A stretch of 64,000 bases of DNA from Helicoverpa zea (GCF_022581195.2 NC_061475.1:4712001-4776000); one strand, 5' to 3'. Counted from the stretch's first letter, positions 15,001 through 30,000 are shown. Notes: generated by a model from the letters alone, not told the origin. Numbers and translations are program-made.

Positions 15001-18000
15001 CGTTTGGTTCACGGGCGTAGACTTTAACATTGACGCTTCATACCAAGATCAATCGAAAACCAATATGGCGTCTCATCACCTGAAAGCTTTGATCAGCAGC
15101 ACACACTTCAAGAATATCGCCATGGATGGACGGTTTACACAGGATAATAGGCAGATTACTTTTATTGGTCAGGTAAGGAACTAGTTAACCAGGATAATAT
15201 AGAGGTATAAGGAAATTCCCAAATTCATCTTCTTAGCCAATTTCATCTTTATCGGTTCAGACGAAGGCTGGAAGCATAGGGATGGAGGATGACTTGTACT
15301 GGTCAGGTAATGGTCGAAATACTAGCCTAAGATCACCTACATAGACCCATGTACCTCATTGCCAAATTTCATCTCAATCAGTTCAGCCGTTTTACCGTTA
15401 TAGTGTAGCAAATAAATTCTGGCAGTAAGTTTGAAAACGTGGCCCCTCCTGGACAGCCTTTTGACCACCAAAAGCTAACAAAAACTTACTTGCTTCCACT
15501 AGCGGTTTCACATGGGACGGTATTAGTAAATATTTGTGTCTACTTTATTAAGAGTTTTATATAGTTTTATATAACTTTATTTCTTTCCTAGGGTGAATAC
15601 AACGATGACCACTATAGAACTTTAATCCGCTACATATTACTTTCGGAACAAAACTTCACAACTTATGTGGAAGTAGATGTCGGCGGGAAAGCGTATAGCG
15701 TGAACCTTAATGCTGACCTAAGTAACAATACTAACCTTAATATGGATATACATTTTGATCAGTAAGTATTTATTGGTTTTTGAAAATAGAATGAAATAAA
15801 TAACAGATACAGAAGCTTCAGATAAATATTACCTACTACAGAAGCAAAATTACTTACTCTAGCTGGTACCTGAATCTCTTTTTTTTCCGACCCAAAAGTC
15901 TCTTGTGTTAGTATTTCATTAAACAAAATTTTTGTGTACAAACTGCAATCTGCAATAATGTAAAAGTAAAATCTCCTTAGAGAAACTTAGAGTCAGTAAC
16001 TACTTAATTTCAAAACTTGCCATTGGATTTACATTAGCCTTACAAGGCTGCAGCTACATAAGACTTCAATACAAAAACATCTGATTACAATCCACTGCAA
16101 TTTCAACCTTACATACATTTAAAACTCAAAATAACTTCCCTCAGACTTCGCGACCTCCACTTTTCCTACCAACGCTGGGTGACGGCCCGCCAAAAGCGGC
16201 TAAGTGTTGCCTTCAACTGGGATGCAAACCGTGACCCTTCGCAGAAAGTCAGCGTAGATGTGCAGTTGGACAACAAGGGGACCTGGCACCATGGTGGACA
16301 TGTGTCCTTGTACTATCCTGGGAGAATGGTTAATGGGGAGTTCGAGTTTTTGTTAAGAGGTAAGTGTGAATGGGTCATAGAGGTCCAGAAAAGAAGATAT
16401 AGAAACTATCTGCAGCTCTGCCTAAAAGAGATGCATTATTTTAAATATTTTCTACTTCTAAAAGCCACAGATAAAAGGGAACTTGTACAAACAACTTATT
16501 TGCTCCACAAACGCCCCTCCGTAACTTTATCCGCAGACATCACTCATCTAAAGGTTAATTTGCCTTATCATAAATACCTAGCCTTAAAAATTTAATAGAA
16601 GATATTTTTTCCACTGGAAATTGTTAAAAATACCTTTTAATCAAACTCCTACCCTCTTATTATAAAAACTGCCGCAAGTAGTGGTTTAAACCCGACTGAA
16701 GACGTCTTGGTTTGTTACGGTACTTACGATAGTCTTCACATCCTTATTACAAAACGTAGACTAAGAGAAGACTGTTTAGTACTTCGATTTGTCTATGGTT
16801 CAAATAATATCCACAGATTATAAGCAACAAATATTTAAATCATTCGTTCAATCGTTCCGAATTCTATGCGCAGTTCCTTTTTACATTATTTTGTTAAGTC
16901 TATTTTGATGAAAAATAAATAACTATGATAATAAAAAAAATATCTCTGCAGTTGAAAATATTACTTTTTATTATTTAAAGGTAATTTTATATTTCTAGTA
17001 TCTTTTAACGATATACATATGATCCAATTATTCTCTTTTAAACAACTATCGAGTTTGCGCGTATAACGGAACGTCAGCGCGCGTTTCCGAGTTATGTTTT
17101 GTTTTTAGGTTAGAAATAACTTGGATTATTTTCATCCCGATTTAAATGATTAAATAAGACGTTGTGCATCTAATTAGAACCTCTTCAAAATTAAGTGCAC
17201 AATAACTTACACACAGAATATCGTGTGCATTAAATTACCAAAAGAAAATGAAACATTTGAAACAACATAAAAGTAGAAAATTATATTTTATTCCGATGTC
17301 TATTTATACAGTCAAATGCACTGATACATGTTGGACACTGTTCTTCATCACACAATCTTGTTCCCTTTCTCATCTAGGCATTTTTCTACATTTTAGCAAG
17401 CTTCCAGTCTTTTACAAACATTGCATATTACTGGCAGAGATACGGCGTGCAAAACGCCAAAATAGTCTTGAATCTGTAAATAAACAATAGACTGTATGAT
17501 AATCTGATATATTTTCGGAGTTTCATCAAAATCTATGTGGTAGTTTATGCGTGGAACATAAACAAACATCCATAATAAAAACTTTGACTCTTATACAATT
17601 AATTAGGATGTTTTGGCAACCTACTTGCACTGTAAAGGCTACTTACTTTATGGCGAGCCCAGTTGAGCATCATAGGATCATCCTGGATTATCATCATGCA
17701 TTCAATTGACTATTATTTCGAAAAACGTAAATCGATATTTATATCGAAAATTGTCGTCAGGTAATTTGAAGAGATTTTGTCGATGACGCATTCTGTTGGG
17801 TCCCCGGACACTCTCAATAGTATTCTAACACATCCAAGTATTCCAAATCACACATATTTATATCCACTTTTGTTTTTTTCATCACAAAACAAATAACCTC
17901 AAAAGTAAATAATGTCGGAATTTGACGTTTGTCGACTAAGTACTGCAGTTAAACTAGGGGGCTCGATGGTTTATCTTTTGTACTACAGATAGTAATAGGA

Positions 18001-21000
18001 CTTGCGATAAACTGCGTTTTGTAATAACGTTTTTTCAAGGTCGTACTTAAAGGTGGATTAAAGGTAGTACAAAAGCCGATACTTATTTGATACCGCGTTT
18101 TATAATAAGAGGGCTAATGTTTACAGATAAGTCACATCAAAGTTAGCTTTAATGCCGTAAAAACAGGTCCAAACACACCTTTATAAGTTGGTTTAATCTA
18201 ATGCTATTTCCAGATTGGTTCTGCCAATGGCACGTCCGAATGGGTTGGTCAAGCGAGTCCAACATACTATGGCGCGTTAAGATGTACTCGGAAGCACATA
18301 ACGAGACTGTATACGCGTTGCTCTCTAGCATGAATACGCCATTCGCAGGATGGAAAGATACTAGCTTCAATGTTATGTGAGTTTTAATATCCAATCGGTA
18401 AAGTACTTTTTTTTTTAATCATAGGTGATTGAAAGGAGTAGCCCACATAACAAGCCCTAGTTTTTTTTTTTTTTATGTGGTTTGATACAATCAATAATGG
18501 AATAGTGCAAAATGTTTGAATTTATATGCGCATACGCAGGTTTGCATTCAAAATTGTAACAACAGATATCAAGGGCTGATCTTTCAATCGCATGATAACT
18601 TAACTATATGAAGAATGTTTGAAGTTTTGGTATCTTTTGTAAAAAAAAATATATTAAACTTCCATGTTTATTCCTCAAATGGAAGTCAACTGATTATTAA
18701 AAAATCTGCTTAAGAATAAGTATAAAATTTTACTAACACTGAAGCTAAAATTTCGTCCACCAGGTGGCGTTACCACGACAATCTGCAAGCACTAAACGGC
18801 AGTATGAACTGGCAAGAAGACTACCTAGCATTCAGTCTACTAGCCGACTACTTATTCAAGACCAATGAGTTCTATGGCGAAATCAATGCGGTTGTCAACT
18901 CGACTATACCGACCTTACCGAAGGCGGCTGCTATAGCCAAACATAGGGTCGTTTGGAAGAAAAGTGCTGATACTCTGCTCAGTTTTCAGGTAAGATTAGT
19001 CTTATGTTGTAAGATATAAGGTTGAAATTACAGTGGCAGCGTTGAAATCCCGAATATACAAGAGGAAGATAAGTCCGCAACTTTCTAATTCAGCTTTGTC
19101 ATACATCTGGAATACAGTGAAGGTAGGTCGTAGCTAAGATATTGATAAAAGGGAAATTCGATGATACGTTGAGCGTCTAAATGACCCTCTCTTTCTTTTA
19201 GTTTGGAATCAAATCAAAAATCATTTATTCTTGGCTGCAAGACAGCACTTTTTGAACGTCAGGAATTTACATAAGACAGCCCCCAAAACGCCCACCTTTC
19301 ACCACTTCCTATGTGTTTTTGCTGGGAAGAAGTGGCGCAACAAACTCCCCAGCAACAACAGAATTTATCGTCACTGAACATTGCACGGGTTGCTGCACCG
19401 AAACCAACCATCGAGTTTCGTGAGATCTTTTAGCTCATGTTTACAGCTGCACTTATTGTTTCTATCAATTATTTTGAAATGAACATATTTTGCATTAGTC
19501 CTATCCTGGCGACCTGAAGGTAAGTACAAAAAAATAAAATAAATGAAAAAAAAAATGAATTCCTAATGTGTTTTATTTTTAAATCTGGTGAATTTCTAAT
19601 TACAGATTACCCCTCTTATACTGTCCCACATATACCCATATAATTTTCATTCATGTGGACTTTGATAACATCAACCATACATTTCCTTTTTAATGTATTA
19701 TTCATCTCTTAACAACTATATAAGAATCACCTTTCTATAGCATTTAAGTTTTAATTTGAATTACTTATCAATAAACCAAACTTACTTATAATTACATAGC
19801 CTGTTTACAGCATCAATTTTCATTTCAATGTTGATTTCTTACATAGGTCAAGAAGTGACAATGACACAAGCGTCTTACCGTCTTACCACAAAAACTTTTA
19901 AACGTCAGTTTATGCCTTGTCTAAAAAAATTTCAAATTATGATGTTGACATATGGTTCATTTTGCAGCCAAAATTTTATTAGACAAGTGTAAAACAGGGT
20001 TTAAAGTTTTTGTAGTAAGGCCCTATATGTTTACATTTACCTCCAAAATGTTAGAGTTACCAAATACAATTTTAATTAACCTCTTGAATGCCGCTAATTA
20101 GAGAACAATAGAAAATCAATTGTCTCGCATATATCTACTCACCGGCATACAAGGGGTTAAATCAGTTTAGCAATTTCAAGTTTATATCAATATTTATATT
20201 ATTGCTTCTTAAATACTAACATTTACAGTGCTGTTTCACTTATCACTTCTAGAAACATCCAATATCCACATAAGTATATGTATCTAAACATATTTGGCAA
20301 TATTATACAGACCTTATCAATTAGCATACCAATATAGTTTTCTTATAATGTAACAATATTAAATTTTATATGCTGACAACATTGAGATAAACATGACCGA
20401 ATATATTAATGGTACATAAGTTGATTAACTATAACTATAGGAAATTGTGCATATCTGCGCTCTGACATACAACATGTTTATTTGAAATGTGTGTTTAAGT
20501 AGAAATTGCAAAGAAGATTGCGTGATCACAATCTTGATCATTTTGGCAATACTTCAAGCTGGCGTCTAAATATGTATTTACAGACATTCCAAAGACTTAT
20601 TCTCAGAATTGTTAATTTTGGTTTGGTTTTTCTGAATCAATTTTGGTGCAATGTTAGAGAAGCAATGAAATGCTATTTAGAGCTGATCAATGCAGAATCA
20701 TTCTTATATAATTAACGTGATTACATCTATTGTCAATTGGCAGAAATGCATTTCTCCAAGATGCAACTTACAATGTATAAACCAGAAACCAGTTTCTTTA
20801 AAGACAAGATGTTACACAGCTCTTTGACTGTATCATTAAAGAAGCAACATTAAATATGAATACACATATCTTTAATCATAACAACAACATACACTTTAGT
20901 CTTAACAAACACTACATAACCTAAAGTGTACTCCATCACTCACTTCACTTCTTTAGCTTTCTCTAATTTTGCCGTGAAGAAACACAGCAGACTTAGGGAA

Positions 21001-24000
21001 AACTAAACATGTCGCATCAAGAGGCCACTTCGTCGTTTGTCGACTCGAACTCCAGCTTGACGTCATCGTTCAACCCGTCAACATCAACCTCGTTTTCAGA
21101 CGCATTCAACATGTTCAAAGTAACTTGACGAACAGGAATACTGGCGTCCTCAAACGCTTTCTTCTTCAGCGTAGTGCGTATTTGGTTCACAGTTCTACCT
21201 TTGATATGCTGGCTTAAGTTGTTCAAGTCTATGGCGAATCGATGCACGCAAGATCTAAGCATTTCTATCTCGTCGTCCGTCCACTTTCCGCCGGGCTGCG
21301 CGTCCCCCATGGGGTGCAGTAACTTCGTCATTTCAGCAAGCTTGTTAAACGCGGTTCCGGCTTCACGGAATATTTCGCTTACCTTTGCGGCGGAGTTATT
21401 CATTGTTGGATGCTAAAACTTATGCAATCCGATGTAAAATGACTATAGCTGAATGGTCCAGCTATTTAACGTGGATTAATGCTCGTTTTATTAATTTTAT
21501 TTCGATTCGACGGCAACGAAACAAACTATATACCTCCAAATATTTTTCTCAACTGACATTAACATTATCGGGCGTGACGTTTGTCGTTAGTGTCAATTGT
21601 CAATGTCACTTGTGTCAAATAAGCATCAAAATACTGAGCGCGTTCCAGATACTTGTTTTGAAAATGTTAAATATTTAAAACAAAACTTATTCGTGTTTTA
21701 ATGTAGTCTTTAAAAATCGTGTAATGTTTTATTTCTTTAAATAATCGATTTCCTTTCTTTTATTTTTTATATATTATCCATAACTTACTGGAATTAAACA
21801 ATGTGTAACATTTTTTCTTTACAGTACAACGAAGATGGTCTTCTAATGATCAACTCATCATGGACTCTGGAGAGAGGACAAAAGGAGAACAACATTACAG
21901 GCAGAGTAAAACTCCTGACGCCTTTCCCTGTAAGTATCTTTCTTGCATTTTTACCTTAACACGGCCTTATTTAATAAAATATGCAAGAAGTTGCCAATAA
22001 TCCAAAATTACTTTACAGGGCTACAGGCAAGGATTCCTCCGGACGGAATTCGTGTTGGGCCACAAACGAGACATTCATGGCATCACCTACCTTGACCTTG
22101 AAGAGAAAGTGCTCAAGATTTATGTCAACGGTAAGTTCTATACATTCTACCCGTTAAAAAATATATCTTCCTCTACAAGTAGAGCGAAAAAATTTACAAA
22201 AATATTTTTGGACTGGCTATACAGTTGCAGTATTGGCAATATTCAAAGTCAGTTTTAACCGAATTCGCCCTTTATAATTACAGCTTTAAATCTGTTCTCT
22301 AGTCCTTAATCTTTTTCTTATCCTTCAGGTCATATGCGTCGTATTACTAACTGCATGTTAGTGGTGAACGTAACGAGTCCAATGGTGGAGTTCCCGCAAA
22401 TGACTGCGCGCTTCGGCTTCGTAGAAGCTGATAGACATCTTGTCGCTATGGTGGTTACTACTAATTCTACTACTGGTAAGTACAGCTGTTTCTGATCATC
22501 AATCTTGAACCTTATCACTAGAGGCATAAGCTTGGATATTTAACAAACACGTAAGCGTAAAATTATATACATTGATAGATTAAGTTTTGCTGTTCAACCT
22601 TATTGTGAAAGATATAAGGTTTGAAATTGATCAAAGGCAAGTATTTCGAACAGCTTTTGGTCAATTTGACTGTGAGGCCTCGGCCTCGAATTTTGCGGGC
22701 AGCGGGGCGACAGCGGCGGCGGCGCGGGCGGTCACCGAGTGCACCGCTCGTTGCCCGCTCCCGCGCCGCTGTATTCGAGGGCCGGTCCATATGGATATAC
22801 GCGTAAGATCCTGCCGCTCCCGCGCCGCCGCCGCTGCCGCCCCGCTGCCCGCAAAATTCGAGGCCGAGGCCTGAAAGAAAGGAGTTCTCTAAACTAAATA
22901 ATAAGAAAATTGTAAAAAAAGAAAATTTAGGACTCCTTGAAGCACAAAGAAAATGCTAATATTAATTTATTAATCTAATAATACTTAGTGGCTGATTCGG
23001 AACTGCATATATAGGCTTTATATCCACATTTTATTTTTAGGTATCGAAGTGCTTCTGAAGCTGGTGACATTGCAAGACTTCCATGTATTCGGACATGTTG
23101 CATTGCCGATACAGTACCTGAACAGAGCTATGATCATTGCCAAACGAGCGCCTGAAGAGGTAATTATTATATATTGATATTAATGTATGTAAACACTACG
23201 TATTTCAATTTTATTTTTAAAATAATAAAAGACTAAAATTATGTCGATAAAAAAATATATTTTGTAGTTAAGAAGGGCAGTAAAGAAGGGCATTAAGCAC
23301 TATTTACAGGTTTAATTTTGCCAGGTACAAATGCTGATACGATCTATCAATTATAAAGTCATTGAATTACGGGCAAATATAGGTGGTGTCGATCAATAAC
23401 TCTCGATTCTCAAACAGATGATGATGAACAGATGTTTTCCAACTTATATGTTCATCTAAAGTTTACTCCAATTACTAACTACCCACAATATTTTCCAGTT
23501 GGACTTCAGAGTAGGTTGGGGTAAAATGGACTTCGGTTTCACCGGCATCTGGCACTGGCGGTCACCCATCAACTTTGTGTACTTGTACAAGCTTTACACA
23601 CCGCTCGAAGGATTTGAGGAGAACGGACTTGTATTGAAGAATGTATACGGTGATGGACTTGATACGGAAGTCTCTATGAGATTGTCTACGCATAAGGTAA
23701 GAATCAATTTGAACTTTAAGGATAGGTATATAAGATTTAATTTAGATTGAAAATTTCTCATATAATTATAAACTGTACCCTACACCCTAAACGTTTGTGA
23801 ATGAGACGAAACGTTTTATGATTTATTGTAAAGACGAAAAAATATCTCCAAAAATCATTTTCACACATTTTATTACCTTTTCGAATTTCTCAACAACCAT
23901 AAATAGATAGTAATTTAATTTCAATAATTTACCCATTCCCAGTATTTTTTTTCTACAAGTAAATGTTATTTATATTTTTACAGTTCGGCATAGCAATTCT

Positions 24001-27000
24001 TCTAAAGGACAACGGCAAAGGTCTACTAGACGTACTTAAGGATAGATTCCAACACGACTCGCAAGTGGGCTCCGATATGTTCATAGAGAACTTCGACACT
24101 AGAGCACGGGTCGTGCTCGATACGTTGTATTATCCTACCATCACGTTCAATTCGCATCTTATGAAGGTTGGTCTAGGAGTGTGTGTGAAACCTCTTTTGA
24201 CTTTTTTTGAGAAGGTTATCTTGAATATAAGAGTTCACATTTGCATTTAATGCATAAGTACAATGTTGCAGAAAACAAGGGATATTGTAAAAGTAAATTT
24301 TCTGCATTAGCAGAAAATTAATGACACAAACTCAAATGGCAACTATATGACGATTCATAAGGACCTGCAAAGGCTAATTAGAAAGGCCTTTTGACCGAGG
24401 ATGTTGTCCTTGGCAATAGAACAGAACAGAATTTTATTTTGCAAATCATCATCCTCCGAGCCTTTTTCCCAACTATGTTGGGGTCGGCTTCCAGTCTAAT
24501 GGGATGTAGCGAATAAAAAAATAAACGACGGGATTCATGACAGTTTTTGCAAACTTAACGTTTTTTTACAGTTCGTGGGTCCAGATGAAGAAGACATAAT
24601 GGAAGTAAATGCTACACTTCACTTGCCTGACAAACCGCCTATTGTGTTGACTGATGTCTTTATTTTAGAGGTGAGTATTCATATTGCAGAATAAAGTTAT
24701 ATCTCATAATCCAGCTACAAACAACCTCTTATGTAAATTTTATTTTAAAGTGGGGTATTAACTGAACTTATGTGTATAAGTATTATATATTTTCATTTCT
24801 AAATGAAATATAGAAGCGACCACTATCTATAATCGAAACGGTTTCAACTGATACATGTTCCAAATTCAAACCACACTATGTCTATTAAAAATATTTGACC
24901 TAGCAATACACAGCACTCAGTTTTAAACTACACCATTAAAAAAAAAAAAAAAAAAACAATATATTTACTATCTTTCTTTTGTTCCTACCCTGTTCCCCAG
25001 TTATTTGGTGTCATTGCAATTTGTTTTTTTTTCTTCTATTTACTATCAACCGCTTATTTAATATTTGTTCCAGCAATACACAGTAATGAGAAACACCCTT
25101 AACTTAGTAACGCCTTTCCAAGCTGTGAAGGAATTAAAGTCGGTGTACACTGTCGACATTATATTAGGAGAGAAGATCAATGTTACCTGTTTAGTGCTGT
25201 TGTATAACGGGACTTATTGGCATGAGGTTAGTTCACAATACTATAAATATACAAATAATGTAATTTCTGGAAATAGATTAGACATTATATTTATATCCAT
25301 TTATTTTTTTTATAACAAACTTTTTACAGTTTTGAATATTTAATTTAAAAAAATGTAACAACACTATTTATATTATTTTTTGGTTAGTCTGGTTACGTTC
25401 ATTTTTACTTAATAAATAGGTACAGTCAACTTCAGGTGCATGACAGTTACCACTGATGTGCAGTCTACGGTACTCAAAAACTCTGCTATTTTTTTAAACA
25501 TATCACACAAAATTTAACGTGATAAGAAGAGATATCTTACAAACTTTGAAATCGATATTCTCATTGTCAAACTAACTACATTATGTAATTTTGATGTCCA
25601 AATTGTCCAAAATGTTAAACTAATTCCCAGATATCGAACAAAATATTCTACGAGTACGAATGTGGGGAAGACGATACCTACCAATCATACGTCGCGTCCG
25701 TCGGCATCGCCACTCCTCTCACAGTGTTGCCAGCGCTAGAAGCGAGAGTTGCCGCTAGACTAGAGGATGCACTATGGAAAATGACGGCCGATATCGCCAT
25801 GCCGGCGTTTACTATCACCGCTTTAGCCAGTTTAGAGGTGAGTTTCTTTAGTCTTCTTCATCTCTCGAGCCTTTTCCCAACTATGTTGGGGTCGGCTTCC
25901 AGTCTTACTGGATGCAGCTGAGTACCAGTGCTTTACATGGAGCGACTGCCCTCTATGTAAGATTCTCTAGTAATAATAAGAATTACGTCGATTTTTTTGC
26001 AACAGAATTCTTTGGCAGTGCCCCTAAAACTAAGCTAAGGTCTGCATCTTAGGGCACGCCACCATCGTGGCGGTAAGTCCCCTCTTTGAGGAGTGGCTCG
26101 GGAGGAGTCACGGCGCCCTCACGTACCGCATGACGCAGGTCCTCACCGGACACGGTTGTTTCGGGAGGTACCTGCACCGCATCGGTCGTGAGGAGGCGCC
26201 CGGGTGTCACCATTGTGCGGACAGCCCCGAGGACACGGTGGACCACACAGTCCAGGTGTGCCCCGCATGGGAGGGGCACCGCCGGGTCCTCGTCGAGGCT
26301 TTGGGCGGCGGCGACCTCTCGCGTCCGGCCCTGGTTCAGGCCATGGTCCGGGGCGAGAGGGAATGGGATGCCGTCGCCTCCTTCTGCGAAGCGGTCATGC
26401 TCGAGAAGGAGGAGGCGGAACGCCAGAGAGTTCGCACCTCTCATCCCGGCCGCCGCGCTGGACCAGGTAGACACCATGGGCGCCGGGTGTCGCGAGATGA
26501 CTCCCGGCCACCGTAGGCGTGGGTCTGTGGGCGGTGAGTTCGGGTGGCTCATCGTCCCTCTGTCTTTCTAGACGACAGACCCGTGTCGACGGCGCGCGTT
26601 GTTCCACGCGCTCCTCAAAGAGATGTCAGCAACCCCAGCGGGGCCCAGCAGGGCCAAGGCCTGCCGGGGCTGCGGGTTGTTCGAAAGAGATACCGCGGCC
26701 CTGGTACATAAAAGGCCTATGACGGAACACGACGATTTTAGTCAGTAAGAGTCTGACACTCCCTCACCGCTGCTAACCCACAGCGGGAGGGGTCATTTGA
26801 TGATTTTACGTCGATAAAAAAAAAAAAAAAGGTCTGCATCTTGAGGATTGGAGTTGCAACAGTCAGGTATATCCATAAATATGTATGTATGTGTGATGTG
26901 TGTTGTGTATGTATGTGGATATAGTGGTATAGAGGTGTGTTCGTATTAGTGGTATAGCCACGCCCCTCACGGTGTTGCCGGCGCTAGAAGCGAGAGTTGC

Positions 27001-30000
27001 CGCGAGGTTAGAGGACCACTTGTGGAAAATGACGGCAGATATCGCCATGCCGGCGTTTACTATCACCGCTTTAGCCAGTTTAGAGGTAAATTAATAAGTA
27101 TTATTAATTTTCGTAGCATTTTTTTATTATTGTTCAAATAAAAATAACCATAGAAAATCTGTGATACGAAATATGCAATTTAAAATAGCAACTCTATAAA
27201 AGGTGTGTATTTTAATTTAAAAATCGATTAGATAATAAAAAACTGTTATTTCTTTCAACTTTTTAAATCATAACATGTTTAACGTAAAATATAATCTAGC
27301 ATTTGATATTCGACATAGAAATAGTCTCGTCAGACAAGCAATAAATCGATTAGAGATATCGATAACTTAATTTTAAACAAGCATTATTCTCTCAACAGCT
27401 AGACGATCCATTCGTGGAAACATCAGGTAGTCTGAACCTAACATCAGCGTACTTAGAAGACTACTTCATCAAGATGCAGTTCAAGAAAGATTTCTCCGAT
27501 GTCGAGAACGTAGTGGGAGGTGGTATACAGATACAACAGGGCGAGCAGAATAATTATGTAAGTATACAGTTTATATTGGGGTTATAAAATAATATAATGG
27601 AAGTTTCTTAGCTTACTTTACTACTTCTTTTTATCCTTCTCTACTTTATTATTATTATAACTTTATACTCTCTATTTCTTAATCCAATTTGAACATCCTC
27701 TTACTTTCCCTCTTTATCACAAATTTGATAGCATTTACGGATTATCTTTTTAATAATATGGACTCTCGTATTCAAGTGGATGCCATTTACACTGATTTTC
27801 GAAAGGCATTTGACAAGGTTGATCATGAGTTGCTACTGGAAAAAATTTCGTTTAATGGCATACGTGGTGATTTGCTCCGATGGTTCTCGTCGTATATTAA
27901 GAACAGAACTCAAAGGGTGGTTATTAATGGATTCAGATCAACTACTGCAATAAGCGTGAGTTCTGGTGTGCCTCAAGGCTCGATTTTGGGACCCTTATTA
28001 TTTGTTTTATTTATAAATGATATCAGCACTTGTTTTATAAATTCCAAAATCCTGCTGTATGCCGATGATCTAAAAATTTATAGACCCATTACAAAACTCG
28101 AAGACAGTAAATTATTACAGGACGATTTGGATCGCTTTAGTGAATATTGCAGGCGTAACAAACTACAATTGAGTATACCTAAATGCTGTTGTATTAGTTT
28201 TACGAAAAATAAGAATGCTATTGAATACACGTACTCTTTGGACAACAGCATTTTATCGAGGATGTCACTTGTTCGTGATCTCGGGATCCTGCTTGACGAT
28301 AGACTTCACCTAGATTCCCACATTAATAAAATTGTTAATAACGCATTTCGTATGTACGGCTTCGTGATGAGATCTGCGAAGGAGTTTGTTCGACCCTCCA
28401 CTTATTTATACTTGTATCAGTGTTTAATAAGATCTCAACTAGAGTATGCAGTGCCGGTGTGGAATCCCTTTTACAATAAATATTCAGAACTTATAGAAAA
28501 CGTCCAAAAAAAATTTATAAAAGCCATGCATTATCGTTGTTTTCACACAACAGTGTCATACGATCAATTACGTAGAAAGTATGAATTGCTTGACTTGAAG
28601 TCGAGACGTACTCTTCTAGAGACTGTATTTTTGTATGATTTGTGTAATAATGTTTATGATTGTATCAATATTCGGAACAAAATCTGTTATATTGTGCCTA
28701 GAACGACTGTACACCGTAAGGTTCGTACGCGGCCACCCTTTGCTGTTACCTCTTGTCGAAGTAACGCAGGTTTGCGCGCACCTTTGCGTCGACTTACTGG
28801 CAATTACAACAAGTACTTCCCGCATGTTGATATGTTTTGTCTATCGGCCAGTCAATTCAAAAATATTATAAAGAAGACAGTTAGTCAATAAAAACCAGTA
28901 TTTTTTATCTATAAGTATAGTATAGTATAGCTTTTAGGTTCATATTTTTTAATAACTGTTAGCAAATAAGCCTGTTTAATGTATTTTGTGGAAAATGTCG
29001 TTGGTAACACATTTGTTCAAAATTGCTTGTATTTACCTATATCATGTCAAAATGTAATGTGTCACTGTTTTTTTTCCCAAATAAATAAAATAAAATAAAA
29101 TGTTTCTTTGTCTTTATGCTTAACGAAAATTTTGGCATGTTGAAATCAAGCCTCGGTAGCATTAATCGGTCCAAAGAAAGCAAATATTGTCTTTAGAAAT
29201 TGAAACGAACTTAGTGATTAAAAAGGATTAAAGTCAAAAATTTCCATATTTACTTAACAGACTCGAACATTAAACCCTTCATAAGTTCTTTTGTTAACCA
29301 ATCAAGATTTTAACCCCCAAAATTCTTTCTTCCAGCTATTCGCGGACGTAGTATGGCGTCCAGCCCCCCACCGTCACATTCGCTTCAAGTCCCGCGGAGC
29401 TCTCGCTCCCGTACTGTCTCCCGCCGAACTCAACTTGTTATACAGCGAAGATATATCGAGAACATTGTCAGTGGACTTCAACAGCGAGACCTACTTCTAT
29501 ACGCTGAAGGCAGATCAGACGCAGACTTCTGTTAGCGCCACTTTGAGCAGCCCGCATGAAGGGTTCAGGTATATTTGACAGCTTAAAATATTTAATATTA
29601 TAACGTATCGGTATCGTTGCTCGAGTAACTGGGTTGAGGAGATCAGATAGGCAGTCGCCCCATGTGAAACACAGGTACTCAGCTGCATCAGTTTAGACTG
29701 GAAGCTGACCCCAAACATAGTTGGGAAAAGTGTTGAAATCTAGATTCCAGTGCAAGGGCAATTTTGCTTATATATTGCTTATGTATATTATTAGCGCCAC
29801 TTTGAGCAGCCCGCATGAAGGGTTCAGGTATAAGAATTTTCATGGAATAGATTAAATTAAAGTTTAGAGTCGTGTGCAAAAATGGGGTTGTTCTTTAGGT
29901 TTCTACATGTCTTTCTTGCAGTGGGATAACCATTTCAGGCAGTTGAATAGAAATTATTTTCTTTTAAATTATTTTATGGTTATCTGTAAGACTCTTATGC

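Larger units (their letters stand above)
8412..18989 (+). other. Apoltp: apoLTP exons 11-23: beta-rich middle region
   Basis: Exons: 8412-8596, 9065-9250, 10423-10558, 11024-11203, 11850-12120, 12469-12761, 13534-13710, 14267-14461, 14987-15172, 15592-15761, 16145-16359, 18214-18376, 18764-18989. All junctions keep frame. Exon 13 (10423-10558) carries the pattern CSWSTFDKAIGIKMC, a Cys pair typical of this superfamily. Exon 21 has RQKR at 16,188-16,199, which matches the furin consensus but lies far downstream of the usual cleavage position. Exon 11 has a broken upstream copy at 8076-8205. Confidence 0.88.

Noticed and set aside
17041..17100. Possible promoter-like GC patch in a large intron
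   Set aside because: A short cgcgcg-containing segment with no associated ORF or repeat; nothing supports a function.
20506..20715. 69-codon ORF near the nested gene
   Set aside because: No similarity recognised, no splice or codon signal; opposite strand to the probable 3' UTR of the BAP18-like gene.
22563..22874. Ala/Arg-rich ORFs on both strands
   Set aside because: Explained by the GC-rich foldback element; the two arms give complementary low-complexity peptides.
24890..24925. Possible copy of the start of apoLTP exon 31
   Set aside because: Only about 12-15 bases (agcaatacacag) match 25071-25085; too short to call a duplication.
26049..26722. Five overlapping ORFs over the GC-rich insertion
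   Set aside because: Only the frame beginning SPLFEEWLG is the LINE ORF2 end; the others are shadows due to high GC.
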